Positions 5,401 to 12,073 of a stretch of 12,073 nucleotides of DNA are shown one piece after another. The notes below the pieces were generated by a model. That model was not told the DNA's origin. It did not search any database and worked only from the letters and a program-made list of their open reading frames with translations. This DNA is from Sandaracinaceae bacterium (GTDB taxonomy: Bacteria > Myxococcota_A > Polyangia > Polyangiales > Houyiibacteriaceae), in the NCBI GenBank assembly GCA_012514415.1, contig JAAZAH010000160.1, positions 1-12,073 of the forward strand, in the 5' to 3' direction. Both the position numbers and the translations under genes were made by a program. The first letter of the stretch is position 1; every line of letters starts with the position of its first letter.

Positions 5401-7947
5401 CTATTCATCGTCACGCTCGAGCACTTGGAAGAGCCCGAGCTGCGGACTCTCCTCGTTCTTTTTGCGGCCGCCATTTTCGTTGTTTGCGGCACCTCCATCT
5501 TCTATCGCCTCCTCATCCGGATGCAGGGACGTCGCGCTTTGAGAGCGCACCTCGTCGGCTAGTGATCTTCGAGGATCGTCCCGATTGGGCCGCGTCGAGA
5601 GGGCAAGCGCCGAGGGATCGAGCATGACGCCATCGGTCGAAGCGACCGCGGCGTAGAGTCGCCAGCGTAGACCGAGCTCATCTCCGGGGAAGGGCCCGCT
5701 TCGAAGCCGAGCGGCCGCCTCTTCATAAATGCCAGGACTCTCCTTCCCAAGCGCTCGCGCTGCATGATCGATGGCGAGCAGGATAAGAGAATCGAGGTCT
5801 TCGGCGCGCTCCGAAAGGGGCGGGATGCGAACGATGCGACCGCCGATCATCCGGCTCAGCTCGGGATGGAGAACGCCCACCCTGAGTTGCCGCTTCGAGG
5901 CGCGCGCTTTGAGCTCGTCGAAGGGACGCGTACTGCTCACGAGGAGGCGGATACGTATAGGGCGAATCGTAACCCCATCGACCGCGCGATAGCGTCCATC
6001 GCGAAGGATCTCCGCGAGGACGCGCTGCGCCTTCCGGCCAAGCTTTTCGATCGAGCGAATGAAGAGCGTGCCGCCGTCCGCGCGTCCGACAAGTCCAAGG
6101 GGACCGTCCTCACGACCAAGGAGCGTGATCAGCTCTTCGTCTTTGGAGCGTTTCCCCCGAGGCGCGGATTCGGCCGACCCGGCGTCTTGCGCATCATGGA
6201 CGATGAAGGGGCCGGTGCGTTCGCCATGCGCCTCCATCCGCCGATGCGCCTCCCACGCGAGCGCGACCTCAGGCCCGCCCGGAGGGGTGAAGAAAAAGAG
6301 GGGCGTTGGCGTCTCATTGACTTCGGTCTGAGTGAACGCATCGAGCCTCTCAAGCACCTCGCGCATGGCGGGACTATAAGCGACCAAAGGCGCTTCCGAG
6401 CGCGGCGGAGGCGTATGGGCGGTCGACTCGAGGATGCGGACGCGAGCGTGGAGTGCGTCAAGCTCTCTGGCGAGCTCTTCGCGTTCGATCAGCGCGCTAT
6501 GGATATGTTGGTTCGTTCTCCGGGCCTCTTGAAAGGCGACGAGGCGTGCGCCGATCCGCGCCCCGAGCTCGAGCAATGTGCCGAGCTCTTCCATGGAATG
6601 TGGGAGGCCCAGATCACTGTCTGCAAAAAGCAGAGCGCCCTGATTTTCTCCATCGGCCGGACAGGGGACGATCACTTCGGCGCGGTGTCCGCGCATCGCC
6701 TCAAGTAGCGGTCGCGACGCCACATCGCGGACAGCGCGCTCCTCGAGCTCATCGCGAAAGAGCGGCTCCGCGCCAGGGTCGTCGAGGTAGGTGCGAAGTG
6801 CTTCGGAGAGCGCGCGATCTTCGCTCCGCACAAGTCCGGCGGCGTCGAGGCGATAGATTCGTCCGGGAGCGCGGAGGGCGAGGACGGGGCTTGGCGACTC
6901 ATGATGATCGCGGAGCGGCGTGAGAATCGCTTGGGCGAGATCGTCGAGCGTCGCCGCGTCATGAAGAGAGTCGAGGGCCTTTTTTAATGCGTCGAGCAGC
7001 CGCCCGCGGTTGGGAGCGAAGAGGACGTGAATCGGCCGCTCGACGAGGCGGGCGAGGAGGGTGCCGCCGAGAAGAATGCCGGCGACAATCGCCGCGGCGG
7101 GAAGTGGATCGTAATCTTCTCGCGCCGCGATGAGCGCGGCTCCAACTGAGAAAACGAACACCGGGAGGGCGACGGCGAGGATCCGTCGTAGCGCGGCTCC
7201 CGAAACCAGGCTCCGTTCCTCGAAGAAAACGGCGACATGACCGAGGCTCAATCCAGCCGACGCGAGCGCGAAGAGAAATGCGGGAGCCTCTCCCTCCAGA
7301 GGGCCCGCTTCGACGCTTCGGGTGATGAACACGGCACCCACAAAAAATGGAACGGTGAGCGCGAGCGTGAGGACGCCCCACGCATTTGCTGCGAGCGCCC
7401 GCGGGGTGCTCCCAAGTCGCCGACGCGCCATACGCAGAAGAAGCGAGAGGGTCGCACTTAGAAGAAGAATCTCTCCACTGTCGATCTCAAAATGCGAGGG
7501 GAGGAGAAAATCGTCGGGAAGGATGCCTTCGGGTTCGGCTCGCGCGAGAAAGTTCAGAGCAAAAAGGGCGCCGAGAGAGCCAAAACCCAGAAGCCGAAGG
7601 CGGCGGTGCGCGGGAATGCGATCGGGCTCCATGATCGCGAGATCAAAAAGGACAGCGGCCGCGACGACGCCGCTCGATGTGCCGATGATCTCGTAGAGTT
7701 CATGCGCGCCGAGCGTCGACGCAGTCGCAAGGCCGAGGGCGATGCAAAGCCAAGTGTAGGCGCGGTGAGTTCGGACGCGTTCGCGGCGTAGGCGCTGCGC
7801 GAAGACGGGCGCGAGGCCGATCAGAGCGGCGAGGAGCGCGACGATGGACTCGAGCGGCGTGAAGCTCCCCGTTCGGACATAAGCGTCGGCGATGAGGTAA
7901 AGGGTGGCGGCGGCGCCCACCAAGGGCAGGATGCGATTTTCAGGCAC
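5401..7947 (-). CDS. Ten-TM + GAF-like + degenerate sigma-54-activator (NtrC-type) AAA+ protein
   Basis: This 848-residue protein starts at GTG 7947 (GGAAG upstream; next in-frame ATG about 105 codons in). About ten hydrophobic segments fill residues 5-302. A GAF-like domain covers roughly 320-475 and a charged coiled coil 475-510. Residues 521-780 follow the bEBP AAA+ domain in order: LVAYSPAMREVLERL (SPAMxxV region), FFFTPPGGPEVALAWEAH (Walker A position), GPFIVHDAQD, ADGGTLFIRSIEKL (Walker B position), IRLLVSSTRP (sensor I), VRIPPLSERAEDL, and FPGDELGLRWRL in place of WPGNVREL. Walker A lacks GxxGxGK, the Walker B DE has become RS, the GAFTGA loop is deleted, and the arginine-finger FRxDLYYRL reads LHPELSRMI. 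No helix-turn-helix follows; it ends in an acidic, Asn/Gly-rich tail (about 800-848). The reading frame is intact, so it is a pseudo-ATPase rather than a decayed gene. It probably has a membrane sensing or scaffolding role (inference). It follows the GspE-N/HEAT gene by 77 bp and may share its transcript. Confidence 0.85.
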   Translation of the reverse strand: MPENRILPLVGAAATLYLIADAYVRTGSFTPLESIVALLAALIGLAPVFAQRLRRERVRTHRAYTWLCIALGLATASTLGAHELYEIIGTSSGVVAAAVLFDLAIMEPDRIPAHRRLRLLGFGSLGALFALNFLARAEPEGILPDDFLLPSHFEIDSGEILLLSATLSLLLRMARRRLGSTPRALAANAWGVLTLALTVPFFVGAVFITRSVEAGPLEGEAPAFLFALASAGLSLGHVAVFFEERSLVSGAALRRILAVALPVFVFSVGAALIAAREDYDPLPAAAIVAGILLGGTLLARLVERPIHVLFAPNRGRLLDALKKALDSLHDAATLDDLAQAILTPLRDHHESPSPVLALRAPGRIYRLDAAGLVRSEDRALSEALRTYLDDPGAEPLFRDELEERAVRDVASRPLLEAMRGHRAEVIVPCPADGENQGALLFADSDLGLPHSMEELGTLLELGARIGARLVAFQEARRTNQHIHSALIEREELARELDALHARVRILESTAHTPPPRSEAPLVAYSPAMREVLERLDAFTQTEVNETPTPLFFFTPPGGPEVALAWEAHRRMEAHGERTGPFIVHDAQDAGSAESAPRGKRSKDEELITLLGREDGPLGLVGRADGGTLFIRSIEKLGRKAQRVLAEILRDGRYRAVDGVTIRPIRIRLLVSSTRPFDELKARASKRQLRVGVLHPELSRMIGGRIVRIPPLSERAEDLDSLILLAIDHAARALGKESPGIYEEAAARLRSGPFPGDELGLRWRLYAAVASTDGVMLDPSALALSTRPNRDDPRRSLADEVRSQSATSLHPDEEAIEDGGAANNENGGRKKNEESPQLGLFQVLERDDE

Positions 7948-7966
7948 GAAGCTTCCAGTTCAGAGT

Positions 7967-7990
7967 GGACGGGCCGTTGAGGCCACGTCC
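7967..7990 (-). other. Intercistronic hairpin between the two signalling genes
   Basis: The coding strand folds as GGACG-T-GGCC, loop TCAAC, GGCC-CGTCC: nine base pairs with a single bulged T. It lies inside the 77-bp gap and ends 19 nt before the GTG at 7947. No U tract follows. It may temper read-through, protect or process the transcript, or affect access to the weak ribosome site of the downstream gene. Confidence 0.45.
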
Positions 7991-8025
7991 TTGGCTTTCG
8001 CTTTCGATTCCTCGCGCATGATGGC

Positions 8026-11000
8026 CTAAGGGTTGCGAGCTCCAAGGAAGATCGCACGCCCCCGCGCCTCCCACCACTCTTCATAGCGCTTCTTGAGTAC
8101 CTCGCGCTCTCGCCGCGGAAGGCCGGCGTGATATCCAAGGTATTCACGGCTCAGGCGCTGAAGCTCGGCGCCGGCCTCGCGGCGAATCGACTCCTCCTCG
8201 TTGAGGAGCCCGTCGATGAGGTATTCGATGCGGTGACGATCGCCGCGCGCGCGAATGAGCGTGAGCCAAGCCTCTTGCGAGGGCCCCATATCGTCGGCGA
8301 AGATCGTGATGAGAGCGGCTCGGGCGCTCGTCCGAAGGAGTTCGTCTTCAGCCTCGAGATAGGGCACGATCTCGGCCGCCGATTCAATGGCACCCAGCGC
8401 TCCGAGATCACGCAGCGCGCGCGCACGCCGCTCGCAATCGAACGCCGGCGTCGCGGCTTCTTCGAGGAGCGACCTCTGCGTGCTGATCCTCGTGGCCTTG
8501 GCATGTTCGGGCGCGCGTAGGATTTCGAGGGTCTGTCTCCGGAGCTCGCGATCGGGATCGTCGAGCAGAGCGGTGAGCGCTTGCGCCACTTTCGGTGTCA
8601 TCGCCTCTTTGGCGATCGCGAGCGCGTAATAGCGGATATCGGCTGAGCCGTTTCTGAGGAGCGTGACGATTGCATTTTCAGCGTCGGGTCCGAAGGCGGC
8701 GATCGCGCGAGCCACGCTTGAGATCTCGGCAGCGCGAGGGAGCGGGCCGACGGAGCGAAGAAAGAACACTTCGCCGGGGAAGGCCCGAAGAAGCGGCTTA
8801 AGGGCGCGCTCGGCGCCAGCAGCGACGAGCTCGTCGATGAGCTCAGTGGCTTCGTTTGGCCTGAGCGCGACCAGCGCTTCGACCTTGGCTTCGACGCTTC
8901 CGTCGTCTTCGACGACGATGCTCGGACGCTTCGGATGAGGCGTCATGAGGTCGGGATCGGCGCCCCCGCGCGGCTCGTCCTTCGCCGGGCTTGACGGAAG
9001 CTGAAGACCCGGATTGGATGCGGTCTCGGGTCGAGGAAACTCCGAGGAACGGATGCGCCCGATCACGGCCTCACTCGGTTTCGTTCTTCTCGGAAGAGGT
9101 GGCGGCGGGACGGAAGGGGGTGAGCCGGGCGTCCGCGGAATCGAAGCCGTATCGATGATCTCGACGTCCTCGGCTCTGCCTTTATGCACTTTCGGTAGGG
9201 GGCGGTCGGCGAAGCGCGAGCGGCGGAGAGGCGGCGGTTGGATCGAGCTCGCGGAGCCCGACGGGGACGCGCTCGCTCCGGACTGGCTCGAGGCGGGTGT
9301 GCGGGCTGCTGGAGATGTCGCGCTCGCTGGGGTGGAGCGAGCTGCACTTGAAGGCCGCAGGGGCGGCGGGTTCACCGAGGCCGATGTGCGCGGCTTGAAA
9401 TGCGACTCTTCGGAACGTGAGGGCTGAACCGGGAGCGGTTCAGGCTGCGCCGGGATGCTGCGAGGCGTTTCGATCCGCTCGCGGGTAGGCTGCTCGTTGA
9501 CAGCGCCGCGTTCTTGAGAGCTCGCCGCTTCGGACTCGCCTTCCGTACGATGCGGCGCGCCCTTTCCGCGCGACTCGAGGAGGGAAGCGAAATCGGGCAG
9601 CCCCGGCTCCTCACGCGCAATACCCAAGAGCTCGAGCGTCTTCAGCCGCTCGCGTCCAGGAGATTTCGGTATCTCGAGCGGCACAGCAAAATGCGGCTTT
9701 CGGCGCCCGCCCTCGGCAGCGCCTACATCGCTCGTTTGCATCGTGGAGGCGCCCGAACGGAGGGTCTCGTGGCTCGCACTCCGCGATGGATCGCGTGTGA
9801 GAGTCTCGCCAGCAATCGTCTCGGAGCGCGCGCCCATCGACGCCATGCCGCCTCCGCCGGCGGGGGCGCTTTGAGTCGTGGCGTCACCCATGGCGGATTC
9901 CTCTCGCCGCATGGTTTTCCGCTTGCGCTTCAGGATGAGCTGTTTGAGCGCATCGCCGATTCGCGGAAGGAATGCGATGACTTCCGGGATGTCGGGGATG
10001 GCGAGGTCCTCGCCCTCTCGATCGGCATAGAGCATCAAGATCACGCGATGTTCGATCGCGATCGGCGCTACAAGCGCGGGTTGCGCGTGAGAGCGTCCGG
10101 CCTTTTTGATGAACTCTTTTTCGCTCTCATCGCGTCCTAGCCGAACGACTCGCGGGAGGCGCTCCTCTCGCGCCTTTCCGAAGGCATTGGTTGGCAAAAG
10201 CGCAATGCTTAGTTTTTGGATGGCGCGATAGTCCGGACCGCTTCCATAGGCATCGAGTCCCTCCGCCTCATCGTCGTGGATGACGAAGAGCGCGGTATAA
10301 TCGAAGAACTGGCGGATGAACGCCATGGAGATGGCGAGGATTTCATCGCGCGTTTCGGCCTTCGAGAGCATCTCGACGGCCTGCTTGGCCATGAGCGGTC
10401 CGCGGTGGCGCTCGATCTGAGAGCTCGTCGGCCGCGGGGCGCTTATCGGTTCGAGCGCCTGTGCTCGAAGTGCTGGGTTCGACGGCCTCCCCGCCGAATG
10501 GCTGCCGGCTCGGGGCGGTTCGCTCTCAAGCCTTCGCGCGCGTTCGGCTCGGGCGTTGAGGTTGGCGTCGCCTGGGGACGCATCGGCGCGTACGCTCGCC
10601 TTTCCTTCATGCGAAAACCGCGTCGGTGCAAGCGGGCGAATCTCGCCCGCCTCGCGCTCCTCTTCATCTCGCGAATCACGTGACAAGACACGGTTCGGAT
10701 CGAGCGGAGCGACCGTGCGGAGTTCACCCGGAGCGGCCGCATCAATCTTGCGAAGAAGGCGTTGCTCACGGCGGCTGAGCGCCTCGCCATAATAACGATG
10801 AAGTCCAGCCGCGATGCGCAGGTCAAGCGTGATGCGGATCTCGATCGAATGCCCGATGGCGAAGCCAAGCTCTTGGCGCTCATCGCCCCGGAGCGGTCGG
10901 GCGCTAGCGAGGATCAAGCGTCCGCCTTCCTCGCCAATCGGAAGGATGCGCTTTTCGATCGCGAGCTCGGCCGAGACGTTGTCGAGGATCGCTCCGGGAA

Positions 11001-11205
11001 TCGACATCACCTCTTCGCGCCCGGCGGGTGCGAGGCCGTACTGGGCGGCGACGTAGGAGACGAGCGTGTTTTCGGAGACGGCGCCCATCTCGAGGAGGAC
11101 GCTTGGAAGATCCCCACCCGAGATGACTTGGCGCTGGATGGCCTCCTCGATCGCCCGGATGGAGACGATCTGATCGCGAACGAGGAGTGAGGTCAGTGTG
11201 GACAT
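8026..11205 (-). CDS. GspE-N (MshEN-like) / GAF-like / disordered linker / HEAT-like repeat protein
   Basis: A 1059-residue cytoplasmic protein with no signal peptide or membrane segment. Residues 3-60 repeat the MshEN/GspE N-terminal pattern twice (TLTSLLVRDQIVSIRAIEEA, then DLPSVLLEMGAVSENTL), and the domain extends to about 140. It is known from type II secretion and type IV pilus ATPases, where it often binds c-di-GMP; here the usual RLG/LG residues are altered, so binding is uncertain. Residues 270-425 form a GAF-like domain (ILAISMAFIRQFFDYTALFVI to KQLILKRKRK). A low-complexity Pro/Ser/Ala/Arg linker covers about 430-765. Residues 770-1055 are helical HEAT-like repeats (for example IRYYALAIAKEAMTPKVAQA and ELRRQTLEILRA). 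No ATPase or kinase domain is present, so it is probably an adaptor or sensor. The ATG at 11205 has no clear ribosome site. Whether it works with the downstream membrane protein is inference from position. Confidence 0.85.
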   Translation of the reverse strand: MSTLTSLLVRDQIVSIRAIEEAIQRQVISGGDLPSVLLEMGAVSENTLVSYVAAQYGLAPAGREEVMSIPGAILDNVSAELAIEKRILPIGEEGGRLILASARPLRGDERQELGFAIGHSIEIRITLDLRIAAGLHRYYGEALSRREQRLLRKIDAAAPGELRTVAPLDPNRVLSRDSRDEEEREAGEIRPLAPTRFSHEGKASVRADASPGDANLNARAERARRLESEPPRAGSHSAGRPSNPALRAQALEPISAPRPTSSQIERHRGPLMAKQAVEMLSKAETRDEILAISMAFIRQFFDYTALFVIHDDEAEGLDAYGSGPDYRAIQKLSIALLPTNAFGKAREERLPRVVRLGRDESEKEFIKKAGRSHAQPALVAPIAIEHRVILMLYADREGEDLAIPDIPEVIAFLPRIGDALKQLILKRKRKTMRREESAMGDATTQSAPAGGGGMASMGARSETIAGETLTRDPSRSASHETLRSGASTMQTSDVGAAEGGRRKPHFAVPLEIPKSPGRERLKTLELLGIAREEPGLPDFASLLESRGKGAPHRTEGESEAASSQERGAVNEQPTRERIETPRSIPAQPEPLPVQPSRSEESHFKPRTSASVNPPPLRPSSAARSTPASATSPAARTPASSQSGASASPSGSASSIQPPPLRRSRFADRPLPKVHKGRAEDVEIIDTASIPRTPGSPPSVPPPPLPRRTKPSEAVIGRIRSSEFPRPETASNPGLQLPSSPAKDEPRGGADPDLMTPHPKRPSIVVEDDGSVEAKVEALVALRPNEATELIDELVAAGAERALKPLLRAFPGEVFFLRSVGPLPRAAEISSVARAIAAFGPDAENAIVTLLRNGSADIRYYALAIAKEAMTPKVAQALTALLDDPDRELRRQTLEILRAPEHAKATRISTQRSLLEEAATPAFDCERRARALRDLGALGAIESAAEIVPYLEAEDELLRTSARAALITIFADDMGPSQEAWLTLIRARGDRHRIEYLIDGLLNEEESIRREAGAELQRLSREYLGYHAGLPRREREVLKKRYEEWWEARGRAIFLGARNP

Positions 11206-11243
11206 GGAGATCGGTCGATGAGGTTCGATAGCAGGGGAGCGGG

Positions 11244-11249
11244 TGTCAA
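11244..11249 (-). promoter_or_regulatory. Perfect -35-like hexamer upstream of the GspE-N/HEAT gene
   Basis: The coding strand reads TTGACA at 11249-11244. At 17-bp spacing the -10 position reads GAACCT, which is poor; TATCGA occurs only 13 bp away. If the hexamer is real, the transcript would begin a few bases before the ATG at 11205, which would fit the missing ribosome site. Weak evidence. Confidence 0.2.
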
Positions 11250-11266
11250 CGCATTGTTCGCGCGGG

Positions 11267-11307
11267 ACCTTCTTGGAGAAGGTATCAGAGTAGAGTCTAC
11301 CCTAGGG
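11267..11307. promoter_or_regulatory. Cluster of palindromes in the rsmE downstream gap
   Basis: Three inverted repeats follow each other. ACCTTCT-TGG-AGAAGGT (11267-11283) is a perfect 7-bp stem with a 3-base loop. GAGTAGA-G-TCTACCC (11288-11302) has 7-bp arms with one mismatch. CCCTAGGG (11300-11307) is an 8-bp palindrome overlapping the second. They lie upstream of the TTGACA element and could be operator sites for the signalling pair, or RNA structures at the end of the rsmE transcript. Confidence 0.4.
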
Positions 11308-11324
11308 CACAGACTTCTGCGCCC
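11305..11324 (-). terminator. Terminator-like hairpin just after rsmE
   Basis: Two bases after the rsmE TGA the coding strand folds GGGCGCAG, loop AAGT, CTGTGCCC: eight pairs, one of them G-U. The following bases (TAGGGTAGACTC) contain no U tract, so it would be a non-classical terminator or a 3'-end stabiliser. The stem and position are clear; the function is inferred. Confidence 0.45.
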
Positions 11325-11326
11325 GT

Positions 11327-12025
11327 TCATTCCCTCCGGAGGGCCGCGAGATGGGCGATCGCCGCGGCCACTGCGGTCGAGACGCGTAAAATGGTGGGGC
11401 CAAGGCTCAAGGATTTCCAGCCTGCGGCGAGCGCGGCTTCGGCCTCGGCCTCGCTGAATCCGCCTTCGGGACCAATGAGAAGCGCGGCTCCCTCGGTCGC
11501 TTTTTCGAGCGGGCCGGCGTTGGATCGTTCGAGTGCGATGAATCGATGAAGGCTCGGGTCAATCTTTGCGAGAACCTCGTGAAGGGGCGCGGGCTCATAG
11601 AGTTCGGGGAGCTCATCGCGTTCGGATTGGCGGCTTGCCTCGAGGGCGATCTTCCGCAGTCGCTCGATCTTCTGCGCGCCCTTTCGATCGCTCAGCTTGA
11701 CGACGGAATGATCGCTCATCGCGAGGTGGATGGCGGTCGCTCCGAGCTCGGTCGCCATGCGGACCGAGTTTTCGAGATCGGCGAGCTTGGGAAGGCAAAG
11801 GATCAGCTCCACCCGTGGAAGGGCGGCGCGCCGCGGGAGCCACTCGATGACTCGAACAGCATCCTCACCCTCGAGAACGGCTTTGGCCCTCCCGCCTCTT
11901 CCATCGAACAGTTCGATCGCATCTCCTTCCCGAAGGCGGAGCACTTTCCGATGCTGGGCGCTTTCGCGATCGAGCCGCCTTCGCTCGCCCTCGGCGGGGA
12001 TCTCCGAGATGGGAAGGCGCCTCAT
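11327..12025 (-). CDS. rsmE: 16S rRNA (uracil-1498 N3)-methyltransferase RsmE
   Basis: A 232-residue SPOUT (trefoil-knot) methyltransferase that, in this family, methylates U1498 of 16S rRNA using SAM. It begins MRRLPIS like other RsmE proteins, with an N-terminal PUA-like region (HRKVLRLREGDAIELFDGRGG). It then shows KLADLENSVRMATELGATAI (80-99), HSVVKL (106-111), EASRQSERDELPEL (129-142), the knot motif GPEGGF (185-190) and LGPTILRVSTA (208-218). Length is near the usual 240-250. ATG at 12025 has GGAGG 5 nt upstream; an in-frame TTG at 12037 would start inside that site's own region and is less likely. In the last motif the family normally reads LGxRILRxETA; here Thr211 and Ser216 replace the Arg and Glu. 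It overlaps the preceding gene's stop by 4 nt, as is common for a translation-related operon. Confidence 0.93.
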   Translation of the reverse strand: MRRLPISEIPAEGERRRLDRESAQHRKVLRLREGDAIELFDGRGGRAKAVLEGEDAVRVIEWLPRRAALPRVELILCLPKLADLENSVRMATELGATAIHLAMSDHSVVKLSDRKGAQKIERLRKIALEASRQSERDELPELYEPAPLHEVLAKIDPSLHRFIALERSNAGPLEKATEGAALLIGPEGGFSEAEAEAALAAGWKSLSLGPTILRVSTAVAAAIAHLAALRRE

Positions 12026-12073
12026 TGTCGCCTCCAAACCGTCCGCGCTCGATCGTCCCGCGTGGCAAGCTCT
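12022..12073 (-). CDS. C-terminal end of an upstream gene (5' part outside the window)
   Basis: One frame is open from the edge and ends in TGA at 12024-12022, overlapping the rsmE ATG as ATGA. The 16 visible residues end ARTVWRRQ. The ribosomal protein L11 methyltransferase gene prmA often precedes rsmE and ends with a similar Trp-Val/basic strand, but too little is visible to name it. Confidence 0.4.
   Translation of the reverse strand, partial: ELATRDDRARTVWRRQ

Noticed and set aside
5764..6708. 314-codon plus-strand open frame
   Set aside because: It lies wholly antisense to the membrane/GAF/pseudo-AAA+ gene and its translation is charged and family-less; long antisense frames are common in GC-rich DNA.
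5401..7947. Active sigma-54-dependent transcription activator
   Set aside because: The Walker A, Walker B, GAFTGA and HTH elements needed for that function are absent.
9514..10140. 208-codon plus-strand open frame
   Set aside because: It is antisense to the linker and GAF-like region of the 1059-residue gene, with no recognisable domain or ribosome site.
1..12073. CRISPR array, insertion sequence, integrase, toxin-antitoxin pair or tRNA
   Set aside because: I saw no regularly spaced repeats, transposase or integrase motifs, small paired genes or cloverleaf sequences in either strand.

Overview
The window is GC-rich bacterial DNA in which every gene I can support lies on the minus strand, so it reads from high to low coordinates. 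The gene content suggests a GC-rich Gram-negative with elaborate signalling proteins, such as a member of the Myxococcota or a related 'deltaproteobacterial' lineage. The pointers are an NtrC-type AAA+ relic fused to a membrane sensor and a very long GspE-N/GAF/HEAT protein with a Pro/Ser-rich linker. This assignment is inference; no rRNA or tRNA is present to settle it.

Layout in transcription order. (1) 12073-11327: the last codons of an unidentified gene, then rsmE (16S rRNA m3U1498 methyltransferase), joined by a 4-nt stop/start overlap. (2) 11326-11206: a 121-bp gap packed with inverted repeats, including a strong hairpin 2 nt after the rsmE stop. (3) 11205-5401: two large signalling-type genes 77 bp apart. 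The first has a GspE/MshEN-like N-domain, a GAF-like domain, a long disordered linker and HEAT-like repeats. The second has about ten membrane segments, a GAF-like domain, a coiled coil and a catalytically wrecked sigma-54-activator AAA+ domain without a DNA-binding domain. The gap between them folds into a hairpin. (4) 5400-5127: a 274-bp gap with three inverted repeats, one an 8-bp perfect palindrome just upstream of the next operon. (5) 5126-2120: a tight four-gene operon of acyl-CoA dehydrogenase-like, PIG-L deacetylase, NodS-like methyltransferase and GT2 glycosyltransferase genes, with overlapping or near-overlapping ends. (6) 2043-1: a large-subunit (clade 2, KatE/HPII type) catalase that runs off the low edge inside its C-terminal DJ-1/flavodoxin-like domain.

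The four-gene operon resembles a recurrent bacterial gene set that probably makes a modified glycoconjugate; its product is not known to me. The two signalling proteins look like partners: both carry GAF-like domains and neither has an evident catalytic output. The most unusual object is the membrane-bound pseudo-bEBP at 5401-7947.
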